A stretch of 64,000 nt of DNA, from NCBI GenBank assembly GCA_051530055.1, contig CM121342.1, positions 5,022,001 through 5,086,000 on the forward strand, given 5' to 3'. Below are positions 1 through 10,837 of this stretch, piece by piece. Source of the DNA: Neoechinorhynchus agilis (taxonomy: Eukaryota; Acanthocephala). The number at the start of each line of letters is the position of its first letter. Positions within the stretch are counted from its first letter, which is position 1. Both the position numbers and the translations under genes were made by a program. The notes under the pieces were generated by a model. It was given only the letters and a program-made list of their open reading frames with translations, was not told the DNA's origin and did not search any database.

Positions 1-231
1 AATCCAATCGCAAATAACGATTGAACAACTAAACTACGCCCACGACGGGGTTGAAAATCGTTTTCTCATGAACGTTTTGGACGAATCGACTACTGTAGTC
101 GTGCGTCAAATAATGCTATGCACAACCAAAAACATTTCTTTAAAAATATAGCTGGGCCAATTTTAATCTCTTCGTACAATCCGTCACAAAATGCCTTTTA
201 ACTTCTTTAAATTAATTCCCGAACTCTCACA

Positions 232-1430
232 TTAATCTTCATTTGTTATATCCTGTAGCTCCGATACTTGCTCGTCTTTTGGCTTCCTCCGCATCCAACT
301 AAACGTTTCTCTTGCACATTGTCGTAGCCCCTTCATATCAGAAAGTTCAGAAATCGTATGGTATTTTGTCTCAGGTAAATAAATTATCAGTATGGCAACA
401 AAAAGTGCAAATCCTCCAATCGAGAGCATAATTTCTAGTCTCTAAGAAGTCAGTTGATCCTTCGGTTATGATTTCAGCGAAAAATAAAGCAAATCCGAAT
501 CCGAATTGTCTGTATTTTGTTGGAAATAGCTCAGGCTGCTTGATTGCCTGAAGGACAGCAAATTTTGTGGACATGAGTACAAGCAAAAGATTGCGTGGAA
601 TTTCATTGCGATGCCACATGAGATAATTTGGGGAATTTCAATAATTGCTGTGATGAAGAAATGGAGGTCGACGTTGGACGAAAATGCGGACGCTGATAGT
701 GTAAATCCGAAATAACCAAAAAAGCCAATGAAATCAGGAGACATCCACAAAACAACGAATATGGAAACACAATTGACGAAAACATTGCTTTTAAGTTTTT
801 CTTTATCCGATTTGGCAGCGGGACATGAGTTTGGGCCTCTGAATCATCAACGATTAGTCCGATAGTGTGGTCAATCGAACAAAACATTGTATCTTGTTGT
901 TTGGCTTCGGTTAATATCTTATTTACATCAGCTTTTCGTTTATAAACTTTCTCTCATAATCCAATAATAGAGTACAGTGATTGCGACTGGAATATAAACT
1001 GTAAAATAAAGATCCCGCCATCCTCTAACAAAATAAGCGAATAAATCCAAGACATTATAGACGGGAAGCCTTGGTATTCCGCTGCAAAGACTTCAACAGT
1101 GAGAATAGCAAATTCCAGATAAAAAACGAAATACTATAAATAAATATAAGATGATTCCGATCAATAAGAAAGATATAATGATTTTAACTGATCGGAAGCA
1201 TCCGATTTAGATGGTATTTGAAAGCGCACAGCCGATTCCGCATATGATATTGAGCCAAGTTCCGAGAAGAGCAATTGGTTTCTTACCAAAGTTGTCGCCA
1301 AACATTGACAAAACCGCTGCCCCAATTCCTGCTCCTATGAAAAAGGCTGGCTGGGGAATATCCTTTAGGTATTCCCGATCGCAATCAGCGATCTGTCATC
1401 GGGAAGCGGGTGGATGTAGCCGTTAGGACA
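232..1430 (-). pseudogene. SLC22-type (organic ion) MFS transporter, decayed and 5'-truncated
   Basis: On the minus strand, pieces matching successive parts of SLC22 carriers appear in the right order: CDREYLK followed by FFIGAGIGAAVLSMFGDNFGKK (TM2 and the loop 2-3 motif) near 1.2-1.4 kb, a FVRGWRDLYF segment and paired membrane helices near 1.0 kb, PELFPTKYRQFGFG near 0.5 kb, and a final helix ending IIYLPETKYHTISEL at 0.25-0.4 kb. Family members are single proteins of about 500-600 residues that move organic cations or anions across the plasma membrane. Here the pieces lie in different frames with stops between them and no convincing introns, and TM1 plus the large outer loop are missing. 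The 5' end stops where the minisatellite begins. I read it as a host pseudogene; a badly spliced but live gene is less likely. Confidence 0.65.
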
Positions 1431-1451
1431 AGGTATTGTTTTATTTGACAG

Positions 1452-2105
1452 TGAATACGAAAGAATGTTAAAGTGTCGCTATGAATCTCAGTGACGCTTA
1501 TAAGATACGAAAGAATGTTAATGAATATCAGTGACGCGTTTTAGATACGAAAGAATGTTAAAGTGTCGTTTTGGGTCTGAGTGACGTATTCAAGATACGA
1601 AAGAATGTTAAAGTGTCGTTTTGAATGTTAGTGACGTATTCGAGATACGAAAGAATGTTAAAGTGTCGCTATGAATCTCAGTGACGCTTATAAGATACGA
1701 AAGAATGTTAATGAATATCAGTGACGCGTTTTAGATACGAAAGAATGTTAAAGGTCGTTTTGGGTCTCAGTGACGTATTCGAGATACGAAAGAATGTTAA
1801 AGTGTCGCTATGAATCTCAGTGACGCTATAAGATACGAAAGAATGTTAATGAATATCAGTGACGCGTTTTAGATACGAAAGAATGTTAAAGTGTCGTTTT
1901 GGGTCTCAGTGACGTATTCAGGATACGAAAGAATGTTAAAGTGTCGTTTTGGGTCTCAGTGACGTATTCAAGATACGAAAGAATGTTAAAGTGTCGCTAT
2001 GAATCTATGTGACGTATTCAAGATACGAAAGAATGTTAAAGTGTCGTCATGAATCTCGGTGACGCGTCTAAGATACGAAAGAATGTTAAAGTGTCGTTAT
2101 GAATT
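1452..2105. repeat. Minisatellite, 14 units of ~50 bp with higher-order ABC structure
   Basis: Fourteen units each begin gatacgaaagaatgtta. Three variants recur in order: A (50 bp, ending ...cagtgacgcttataa), B (a 40-bp shortened form ending ...gacgcgtttta) and C (50 bp, with tgtcgttttgggtct). The A-B-C trio occurs three times, with single C-like units between, so amplification took place in blocks of about 140 bp as well as in single units. The array ends about 30 bp upstream of the NOP10 start codon and so occupies its promoter or leader region. Confidence 0.9.
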
Positions 2106-2138
2106 TCTACGATTAGTAGTGTGTTTTAAAGGTGTAAA

Positions 2139-2333
2139 ATGTTGCTTCGATACTACGTCAACGATGCAGGCGATCGAATCTATTCGCTAAAAACAACAGC
2201 TCCGGATCTATCGCCAAGTCAAAGTGCTCACCCTGCTCGTTTCACACCCGAAGACAAGTTTTCAAGGGAACGCATAATTCTAAAACGCAGATCCAATCTT
2301 CTGCTAAATCAAATGCCGCCAATAAAATATTGA
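2139..2333 (+). CDS. NOP10: H/ACA ribonucleoprotein subunit 3 (NOP10)
   Basis: A complete single-exon 64-residue protein, the usual NOP10 length. It carries the family signature: an N-terminal [18 protein letters not shown] hairpin strand, then [18 protein letters not shown] and a basic C-terminal helix. NOP10 binds the pseudouridine synthase Cbf5/dyskerin in box H/ACA RNPs, which pseudouridylate rRNA and snRNA in the nucleolus; metazoan relatives also join telomerase RNP where H/ACA telomerase RNA exists. The zinc-binding cysteines of archaeal NOP10 are absent, as in eukaryotes. An AG lies 7 nt before the ATG after a T-rich tract, a possible trans-splice acceptor. The upstream 650 bp is a minisatellite, which leaves little room for a conventional promoter. 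Confidence 0.93.
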   Translation: MLLRYYVNDAGDRIYSLKTTAPDLSPSQSAHPARFTPEDKFSRERIILKRRSNLLLNQMPPIKY

Positions 2334-3102
2334 TAGAGTTTTTGAGCTAATAAATCTCTTCTTTTTTTAATATCAAATGAGTGATCAATTTGTCGGCAAG
2401 AAGAATATCGTTCTGAACATGTCATTTGTAACATGATCCATTTATAGGTGGTTTCTTCAAAAACCGAAGATAAAACGTTTCTTTCCCTTTTCCTGCCAAT
2501 AAAACCGTTTTCTCATTGATGTCTTTGTGAGTTTTATCCGGTGATCTTATGAACGACCTAAAAAGCAGTGCTTTACCGAATTATGCCCATATTCGTTAAG
2601 CCGACTCATCAGCAGTCCAACTTTTTTTTATGGTTTGAACAACCGAAAGACCACATCACCACTATAACACACGATGACAAATCGCAATCGATCACGTTCG
2701 TGATAGACGCCCCCCGGACGTGTCATTGAACGTTTGAAGCAACAAAATTTTGTCTTCGAAATATTGCATTTCTGTTTACAGATTCTTCCGTAGTCGACGC
2801 AATAATTTTCACGCACTTTGATATTTTGAGCAAACTATGCGAACGACCAGAATGTTTCGATTTTTCTGCGCACGAATACACTCCGATGATTGCATTTAGT
2901 GCACAAATTGATTTCGCAGTTAGGATTTTATGCTCAAATGCTTCACGGAGCCCGAATGGCGATTATTGGCGACAATTTTTTGCTGACGTCATTCACTTTG
3001 TTGTTTGTAAAGGGATGTTATAAGTTTGAGGTCTTTTTACTTTTCGTTTTAGTCGCCGTCCCTCAAAAAAAAGCTTGTTCAAAAAAGTTATATTTAGACA
3101 GG
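2334..3102. other. Intergenic, NOP10 to CHERP
   Basis: No gene recognised. An open frame runs in from upstream into the CHERP start, but its extra N-terminal residues do not resemble CHERP, and the acceptor tatatttag lies 5 nt before the ATG at 3103. This stretch is therefore probably promoter or outron. Confidence 0.5.
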
Positions 3103-5157
3103 ATGAATGTGCCACCACCAGAAAGTCACGAGATTCGTCAAACGATAGAGACGGTAGCTAAATTCGTCGCTCGGTCCGGTTTGGCAGTTGAAGAAGTCAC
3201 TCGTCAGCGCCAATCTGCAAATCCTCGGTTTGCATTTCTGCGTGATACGACTAGCGATCTCTACGCGTACTATCAGCATTGCCTTTCGCTTGAACGGTCT
3301 TCTCATTGTTTGTTGATGGATTCAGAAAGTGGATCACTTCTTCTTCAACAACACATTGACCAATTGGACGCTTACGTTGTTCAGAGTGCACGCAACCTTG
3401 ATGGACACCTTCAAAACTTCATAAATGAACAAAACAAAGTGTTCAATGATGCGACATCTCGTCGGTCGTTCATCGCCGATCTCGAAGACAAGCACTCTAA
3501 ATTGATCGATTTTAGAGTTGTTCGATCCACCATCTATCAAGCTCAGGTATCGTGTACGACTTCACACGTAGAATCAGCATCTGAACTGCTTTGGAACTAT
3601 TTGGCGAGTGAAAATGGCGAAATCGCAGTCTGTCTATCTTACATTTTGGTCGATCAAGCCAACGATGATAACTTCCATATTGTACTCCATCTCATTCATG
3701 TAATCAATGACCTATTAACGCATGAACCAATCCTTTTTGTTGTGGTCTAACTTTATTGGTTCATCCGATGAATAGGGCTTGCCGAGATCGGTATGTTATC
3801 AGTCGAGCGAATTCTGCTCAAAGGATCGAATGCGTTCTAGCATCCATCATTGGACCTGTGTTTATGCGAGCAACCATTAATGCTCACAGAAACCAAACTA
3901 ACCTTCAATGCCTTTTTAATCTATTAGAATTCTGGAAATCTCGGTCTTATGTGAGACCAGAACTTCTAGATGTCATTGAAAGAGACATCTACTTGAGATC
4001 CGAAGACGAATGCCGAAACATCGTACGGGGCTTTTGGATTCAAGCAATTGCAAGAAACAACCAAAAATTCCTAGAATTCGAACGTCAACATTTGGAATTT
4101 GTTAAACATGCGGAGCGGAAAAAAGCTGATCTTAGACTTAAAATTACAACGTCCATTGATGATGCCGATCACAAGAAACATGGATCGGGTCAATCGAATG
4201 AAACCACAAGATCATTTACTACCTCTTCTAGCGACGAAAGTTGATCAAATTTCTATAAAAAGGGTTGTGAATAAAGCTATCATCGAATCGGCAATCGCTT
4301 CTTTTTTTTGAGTGTTCTTTAAAGGTTTTTAGATGTACCAACGGTGAAGAAAGTGAGAAAAAAAACGCATGCTGCTAACTATGAATTATTTCATTAAAAC
4401 ACTTTGATCGACTTTCCATAAACCAAAACGCCGTTCTCGTTTCGACTCGTCGCCTCCTCCTCCTCCTCCGATCAAAGTATCTCTAAATGAGCCTCAAAGC
4501 ATATCTTCCGAATACCACAAACTTCCAGCCGGACTCATGTGCCTCTTGATTAAAACAAGCGATTGTGATTACAAACCTCTTAATCCCGACGATCTAATAA
4601 ACCTGCCTCGTCCAACTGAATTCTCCCAAAAAGTACGTAAGGCTTATGCAGAATTCCAGATTAAATGTAAAGAGAACTCTGGTCAACAAGGTTGGGAGCC
4701 GATGGGTCTTTACGAATTCTACCGATCGAAAATGCCGTATATTTGCCGTAAAGCTCGTTCTAGTCGGTCATCAAGTAGTTCTACTTCTTCGAGCAGTTCT
4801 TCGTCGACTTCCTTCTCTGAGGATGATTTCAAAAACGAAACAGTTGAATCACCAATGTTTGTGGCGTCTAGTTCACTTAAGCAAGCGGCTCCTTTGGATC
4901 CAACAAATAAAGGGCATCAGTTGCTACAGAAAATGGGATGGGCTGGGACCGGACTTGGGAAGCAAGAGCAAGGAATCGTTGAACCCATCAGTGGAGGTGA
5001 AGTTAGAGAACTCAATGACAAGTACCGTGGAGTTGGACTAGAAAGCGATCCGTTTGATCAGTTTCGAAGGGCAAGGAGTCAAAAATATCAGCAATTGATG
5101 AGCGAATTTGCTAGTGGCAAGCACGGCGAATCTATTAGTGGCTCGTACAGAAAATAA
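3103..5157 (+). CDS. CHERP: CHERP-like SURP/CID/G-patch splicing-associated protein
   Basis: Three exons fit: 3103-3719, 3776-4239 and 4478-5157, giving 586 residues. The order matches human CHERP. A SURP module comes first (ETVAKFVARSG ... NPRFAFL ... YAYYQHCLSLE). A CID-type RNA polymerase II CTD-binding helical domain follows (HIVLHLIHVINDLL, continued by IECVLASIIGPVF). Then come the conserved EYHKLPAGLM linker, the GWEPMGLYEFYRSKM motif, a serine-rich stretch (a reduced RS region) and a C-terminal G-patch (KGHQLLQKMGWAGTGLGKQE) ending GVGLESDPFDQFRRAR. CHERP acts in the nucleus with U2 snRNP-associated splicing factors. The first intron (56 bp) joins in frame only with a GC-AG boundary; the second is 238 bp with a pyrimidine-rich CTCCTCC tract before its AG. 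Start chosen for homology and the acceptor 5 nt upstream. Confidence 0.88.
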
Positions 5158-5392
5158 GATTTATTTGTTACAGTACGATGAGCAAGAGCTTTCACATTCA
5201 CATTCTTCAGAGGACGTATCTTTGGCACATATTGACGACGCTTCGTTTCTCTAAAAGTAGTGCTGTATTAGTGATTGAAAGTGTGAAAGTTAAACGCCCT
5301 CTACCTTTTTACTGTTATAGGTGCACTTTCTTACTCCAATGCTAAGATCTTCGACTATTTTCTAAAATGAAACTTAACAAAGCACCCGGATT

Positions 5393-6621
5393 TTATTTAC
5401 GTACAATTATTCTATCCAATTGTTGAGTTAAAGTGACATTCTTCTTTTGATTTGACGACTCTTCTGAACATAGAGAGCTGACACACGTTAAATTATTCGG
5501 TCTTCGCTTCCTTCTACAATTCTCATTCGTCCACTCAAATCCACATTGTGACACATGCCGAGTGATTGCATCCACAATCTCGTCAGCGCAAATTTGAGGC
5601 TGTTTTTGTTATTGAACAATTTTTAGGATTTCAGAAAACCTACGTTCAAACACAACATATCTTTTACTATGCATCTGAGTGCTCGCAATACTTCTTCGGG
5701 ATCATCTCCTCCTTCCGGTAGATGCTCCATTATCCGACAAGTGATCTCGTCCACTAATCCACTATCCACCACGGAATGACATTTGGTCATCCTCCTTCGA
5801 TCGCATCCCGAATCTTGTAAACATGGCTGAAAAAAACACGGGAAACTATGTTATTTTTTGGAATCGTCTGAAAAAAGCGGTGTTCGTTTGAATTGAACAT
5901 TCTCTTAATTACGCACTTAAACGTTTATAACCACGGAATTGAAAGAAGGAGTCAATTATTTTTTCTAAATAACACTCACTTTTGGATCATGACAAAACTG
6001 TTTCCTTTGATAAACCCTATTTGTTCATATTGGAAATTTTTTTTTGAAAGTTAACAAATACACTTACTTCACTGTTCCGGTCTAAAGGAAGATTTTGACA
6101 ATATATTTTAAGAAAGGAGGCTTACGTTCCACTTGATCAGATCTGCCATGTTTTCTCGTGATTTACATTTCGTCTTTTGGCAGTGCACTAAGTTGAATGG
6201 AGGTAAAGGCAAAAACGGTCGATTACTCACATCGATTATTGTAACGTTTTCGTTCCGTGTCCGTGTGGCAATTGTATCGCTCAATGGCACATTGAACCAA
6301 TGGATCTGGATGAACATTGTCGCAGCAACCGTCTCTATAACAAAACGACCCATAGTCCATGTTTGTGGTTCGCCATCGGTCATCATCGTTGCTGCACTGG
6401 TTGTAATCGATTCGAGCCAATCGTGTCTTTAATATCTCTTGTAATGGTCTAAGGACAACCCGTTTACACGGCGAAACACAATGGTCGCACTCGTCGGATC
6501 TACTGTCAATTGGAAGCTCACATGGATCGCAATTGTAACCACATTCACACTCTGAACACTGGGAATTCGATGGAACATGATTATGATCGCTGCGGCGGCA
6601 ACAATGCAGTGAATTTGACAT
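5393..6621 (-). CDS. Novel cysteine-rich protein with two microexons
   Basis: Not recognised. Six exons join in one frame on the minus strand: 6231-6621, 6126-6187, 6068-6081, 5980-6004, 5644-5826 and 5393-5599, totalling 882 nt (293 residues). Exons 3 and 4 are only 14 and 25 nt; together they encode 13 codons (about TGTVKKQFCHDPK), with donors GTAAGT and GTGAGT. Exon 1 is rich in Cys, His and Asp (HCCRRSDHNH, CSECECGYNCDPC, CDHCVSPCK, FCYRDGCC). The last exons carry spaced cysteines (CLQDSGCDRRRMTKCHS ... ITCRIMEHL; SQCGFEWTNENC). No signal peptide is visible at the chosen start, so a secreted form would need an upstream exon. The cysteine pattern suggests disulfide knots or metal sites, but I cannot assign a family. 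It is convergent with CHERP, with 235 bp between the stops. Confidence 0.7.
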
Positions 6622-7004
6622 TCCCCGCTTTCCATCTCACATTCTCATCACTTCTTAAAACAAACAATTACTATAGTAACGGTAAATTGCTGTTGAGTTT
6701 GGAAATCCAGGCATCTTGTTTGCTTTTAAACTCTATTTTGCATAACGGAGGGACGATTTGAAGTCTAAAACGCATCCTTTTGCTTGTTTAGTCGGAGAAA
6801 TACTTGTGCGTCGATTTTGGTAGAATTGAATGCGTGCTCCGTAAGCAATTTGTCTCTTTTTTCTCTAATATTAAAACGTTCAACTGGGTGAAATCTAACA
6901 ATTTTCTCTTCGAGTGGCTAGGTTTGTACCGAAAAAAAAGCACCCACTTTAACTATTGAGACGAAATTTATTGGTAATGTTGAGCTTTCGAATTAAATCC
7001 CGTT
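6622..7004. other. Intergenic, Kv channel 3' end to cysteine-rich gene start
   Basis: About 380 bp with no gene or repeat that I can support. It holds the downstream side of the channel gene and the upstream side of the cysteine-rich gene; both are on the minus strand. Confidence 0.4.
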
Positions 7005-8180
7005 CTATCGGTCGTTATCGTTCAGTTCAATGTCAAGCTCTCGAATTATACCAAGAACCTTTTTTACCGTTATATCGGTCGTTCGTTGTCGTTCAGTTTC
7101 AAGGTAGATCTCGTAATAAAGATTACTGAGAATAGGAATGATCATTGATGTTAGGATAAGTCCAGTTACAGAACACAACATGGAAACTATTTTTCCCAAA
7201 TTCGTAACCGGATAAAAATCTCCAAACCCAACAGTTGTCATTGCAATAATTGCCCAATAGATTCCATTAGCTGGTGATTTGATTTTGGCATCATGGTTTC
7301 GGGCTTCGAACAAATAAACAAACATTCCATAGAAGGAAGCAACGGTGAAGATTGTCAAAATGACTGCTAACATCGGCAAACACGATTTTTTGAGTGTAAG
7401 ACCAAGCACTTTCACCACTGGATTATCTCTCATCCACGAACAAAGTAAAATGATTCGAAAACTGATCAAGATATCCGTCCATTGAAAGCTTAGTTCTCGA
7501 TTCTGTTCCACAATAGTCAACAGAAATGGGCAATAAATAAAAGGAAGTACGATTGCGATAAAAGCCATGACGGTAACAAAATTTATCCTTCTTGAATCTC
7601 GAGGTGCTGACAATACGATTGCGACCGTTTCACTAGCAAGGATTATTGTGCACGTAAGATCGATTGTTACGATGATAATTGACACCGGGTCACACTTGTG
7701 GCTATTGGTTGCCATTAGAAGAAAATCACAGAAAAAAATAATAAATACAGCGATTGTGTTCGCCAGTGCAATCAGCGATGTCGACCTTGATTCACTTGCA
7801 TACGTTAGCGTACGCCATAGCTGGAACCAATATTGATTGGGCGAACGGACCTCAACTGACTCATAATCGGTCCCTAGACTTTTGAGGAGGGAAATCAGTG
7901 CTGGTCGACCAAGGCGAAAAAATCTAAGTTCGTCAAGAAGCTTATCGAAAGAGCACTTTGAAGGACATTCCATACTTCCTGTTCGATAATAGTTCATAAT
8001 CTCACCGAAGAATTCTGGATCACGGTCAAAGAAGTACGTGTTACCTTCTCGGTAAGCTTCGATGTCGGTTGAACCGAGAAGAGTATCCGGATACCTAAGA
8101 AGGTTTGATCTGCGAGTGCAGTAAATCCTTCCACCGACATTGAACCCGACTAAGTCTGAATTTGTCGTTTGAGTGTTCAT
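7005..8180 (-). CDS. Voltage-gated K+ channel alpha subunit (Shaker-superfamily), atypical S4 and GFG filter
   Basis: An intronless 391-residue protein from the ATG at 8180 (MNTQTTNSD). An N-terminal T1 tetramerisation domain (FNVGGRIYCTRRSNLLRYPDTLLGS; FFDRDPEFFGEIMNYYRTG) is followed by six hydrophobic segments and a pore loop, MTTVGFGDFYPVT, then S6. These identify a plasma-membrane Kv subunit that would assemble as a tetramer. Two features are odd. The filter reads GFG where Shaker-type channels have GYG. The S4 segment (SFRIILLCSWMRDNPVVKVLG) keeps only about two of the regularly spaced arginines, where Shaker has five or more. The S6 gate stretch (LILTSMIIPIL) has PIL where Shaker-type channels have PVP. 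It may be a modulatory ('silent') Kv subunit or a weakly voltage-dependent channel. The lack of introns could mean retroposition. Confidence 0.85.
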   Translation of the reverse strand: MNTQTTNSDLVGFNVGGRIYCTRRSNLLRYPDTLLGSTDIEAYREGNTYFFDRDPEFFGEIMNYYRTGSMECPSKCSFDKLLDELRFFRLGRPALISLLKSLGTDYESVEVRSPNQYWFQLWRTLTYASESRSTSLIALANTIAVFIIFFCDFLLMATNSHKCDPVSIIIVTIDLTCTIILASETVAIVLSAPRDSRRINFVTVMAFIAIVLPFIYCPFLLTIVEQNRELSFQWTDILISFRIILLCSWMRDNPVVKVLGLTLKKSCLPMLAVILTIFTVASFYGMFVYLFEARNHDAKIKSPANGIYWAIIAMTTVGFGDFYPVTNLGKIVSMLCSVTGLILTSMIIPILSNLYYEIYLETERQRTTDITVKKVLGIIRELDIELNDNDR

Positions 8181-8357
8181 ACGAACGCTGTACAATCGAG
8201 ACTTCACAAACCATTTGTGTGGATCACGACGACATGATTGTGTTCAAAACAGTCGTGTTTTTCAATGGTTGTTTCCATTTTATTCTTGCAAAATGTCATG
8301 AGGTGTCGAAAACATAACCAAAGTCATATCGAGAGAAAATCCATATCGGGATGGTAA

Positions 8358-8470
8358 ATTTTGACCAGTGTGAGGTGAAGAATACTCGGCCCGCTTAATA
8401 AGCAGTTTAGAAACATCTTTCGAAATATTTTAAATTTTAACCGGGCGAATATTCTTCACTGCGCCAAAAT
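8358..8470. mobile_element. Short terminal-inverted-repeat element (MITE-like), diverged
   Basis: About 113 bp with imperfect inverted ends: attttgaccagtgtgaggtg... at the left and the complement of ...cactgcgccaaaat at the right, with a tcgaaatatttt core. The ends and core match the larger, near-perfect element at 16489-16706, so both belong to one family; this copy is older and shorter. No coding capacity. Confidence 0.55.
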
Positions 8471-8664
8471 CAAAATGTTCTTAAATTATTCGAGACGATT
8501 GGTTGCATTGATTATTTTAATGACGAGCTCAATGACACGTGTACGTATTTTCCAGTTACAACAAATCGATTCATAATCAGTATCCGAATCTCCTAGTCTA
8601 AGCTACTTTGTCAGCACAAAAAATACTTTTGTCGATATGTGAGAGGAGATAGAATTATTGTGCT
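8471..8664. other. Flank of array 1
   Basis: No gene. Near 8633 lies tgtcgatatgtgagag, a sequence also found beside the related elements near 13405, 24078 and 55320 (in one orientation or the other). It is probably part of the complete, non-tandem version of that element. Confidence 0.5.
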
Positions 8665-10262
8665 TAGAAGTCTTCATATCCGCGGTAAATGATTTCTTTT
8701 TTCGATTTTTAAAACGTTCTACGAACCTGGTTCATCATTATCATCAGTTTGTTACCCGACGAAGTGTGCAGAACGTCTTTTTAATTGAAAAGAAATTTTT
8801 CCGCGGTTGTAAAGACTTCTAATCATAATAATTAGAAAAAATTCTTTTATTTGGCAGGAGAGCGCTACTCGGCCATATCCAACCACCGAGACTCGATCAA
8901 ATTGGGCGGTTTTTCTTATAATTCGTTAGAAATTATTGTTACAAGTCTTCATATCCGCGGTAAATGATTTCTTTTTCGATTTTTAAAACGTTCTGCGAAC
9001 CTGGTTCATCATTATCATCAGTTTGTTACCCGACGAAGTGTGCAGAACGTCTTTTTAATTGAAAAGAAATTTTTCCGCGGTTGTAAAGACTTCTAATCAT
9101 AATAATTAGAAAAAATTCTTTTATTTGGCAGGAGAGCGCTACTCGGCCATATCCAACCACCGAGACTCGATCAAATTGGGCGGTTTTTCTTATATAAATT
9201 CGTTAGAAATTATTGTGCTTACAAGTCTTCATATCCGCGGTAAATGATTTCTTTTTTCGATTTTTAAAACGTTCTGCGAACCTGGTTCATCATTATCATC
9301 AGTTTGTTACCCGACGAAGTGTGCAGAACGTCTTTTTAATTGAAAAGAAATTTTTCCGCGGTTGTAAAGACTTCTAATCATAATAATTAGAAAAAATTCT
9401 TTTATTTGGCAGGAGAGCGCTACTCGGCCATATCCAACCACCGAGACTCGATCAAATTGGGCGGTTTTTCTTATATAAATTCGTTAGAAATTATTGTGCT
9501 TAGAAGTCTTCATATCCGCGGTAAATGATTTCTTTTTTCGATTTTTAAAACGTTCTGCGAACCTGGTTCATCATTATCATCAGTTTGTTACCCGACGAAG
9601 TGTGCAGAACGTCTTTTTAATTGAAAAGAAATTTTTCCGCGGTTGTAAAGACTTCTAATCATAATAATTAGAAAAAATTCTTTTATTTGGCAGGAGAGCG
9701 CTACTCGGCCATATCCAACCACCGAGACTCGATCAAATTGGGCGGTTTTTCTTATATAAATTCGTTAGAAATTATTGTGCTTAGAAGTCTTCATATCCGC
9801 GGTAAATGATTTCTTTTTTCGATTTTTAAAACGTTCTGCGAACCTGGTTCATCATTATCATCAGTTTGTTACCCGACGAAGTGTGCAGAACGTCTTTTTA
9901 ATTGAAAAGAAATTTTTCCGCGGTTGTAAAGACTTCTAATCATAATAATTAGAAAAAATTCTTTTATTTGGCAGGAGAGCGCTACTCGGCCATATCCAAC
10001 CACCGAGACTCGATCAAATTGGGCGGTTTTTATATAAATTCGTTAGAAATTATTGTGCTTAGAAGTCTTCATATCCGCGGTAAATGATTTCTTTTTTCGA
10101 TTTTTAAAACGTTCTGCGAACCTGGTTCATCATTATCATCAGTTTGTTACCCGACGAAGTGTGCAGAACGTCTTTTTAATTGAAAAGAAATTTTTCCGCG
10201 GTTGTAAAGACTTCTAATCATAATAATTAGAAAAAATTCTTTTATTTGGCAGGAGAGCGCCA
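8665..10262 (+). repeat. Tandem array 1: six ~280-bp units built on a palindromic MITE
   Basis: Units begin at about 8665, 8941, 9221, 9502, 9783 and 10061 (spacing 276-281 bp); the last is cut short at about 10262. Each unit holds a ~175-bp element with inverted ends (agaagtcttcatatccgcgg ... ccgcggttgtaaagacttct) and nested inner inverted repeats (acgttctgcgaacc / gtgcagaacgtct) around tcatcattatcatcag. A ~105-bp spacer follows, containing cggccatatccaaccaccga and tatataaat. Units are almost identical, implying recent amplification or gene conversion. Short open frames inside are incidental. Confidence 0.92.
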
Positions 10263-10837
10263 TTCTGTCCTATAGAAAATCCCTGACACAGACTTATTTT
10301 TAAAATCTTACCTTAAATTAAAACAGCCGAATCCATTTTGCTTCAAGATTTTCGCCAAAAGTTAGTCAATTCAAAAGCTTTATGAGTTGAACCAATTCGA
10401 AATCTCTATGGGAACGTTCTTGTGACTCACATTGGATTTCATGTGATTTATTAAAAATCGCATTATTTAAAGTGATGCAAATTAATGGATTTTTTTTAAC
10501 GTTTACAAATTAGCCCTCTTGGATCGATCCAGACTAGATGACTAGCACTCATCTGTAATTGCATGCACCGCTCTTGAGTTCGGAATCGGGTTTAATTTTC
10601 GGAAAAAGTCAACCAATCCCAAGAAGTTCAATGAAGACACTCTCTAGACGCCTACAAATGGGCCAACAACAAAAAAGAATCCATCTTCAGCATAGAAAAC
10701 AGGAAATACCGGGCAAATTTCCGTTACACGAAAAAGAATACTAATTTTTCAATACGATCGGTTCTGCAGCGATACACGGACCGCTCACTGGATCGTCTTG
10801 ATATTGGCAAATGCACGAGAAGCTTAAACGATTTATT
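10263..10837. other. Intergenic, no gene recognised
   Basis: AT-rich sequence after the array. The reading frame just below 10838 continues without recognisable homology and may include a downstream exon of the following weak gene model. Confidence 0.35.

Noticed and set aside
8665-10262. CRISPR array or 5S rRNA cluster as an explanation for the regular repeats
   Set aside because: Repeats are about 280 bp with no unique spacers, the sequence does not match 5S rRNA, and the genome is eukaryotic.
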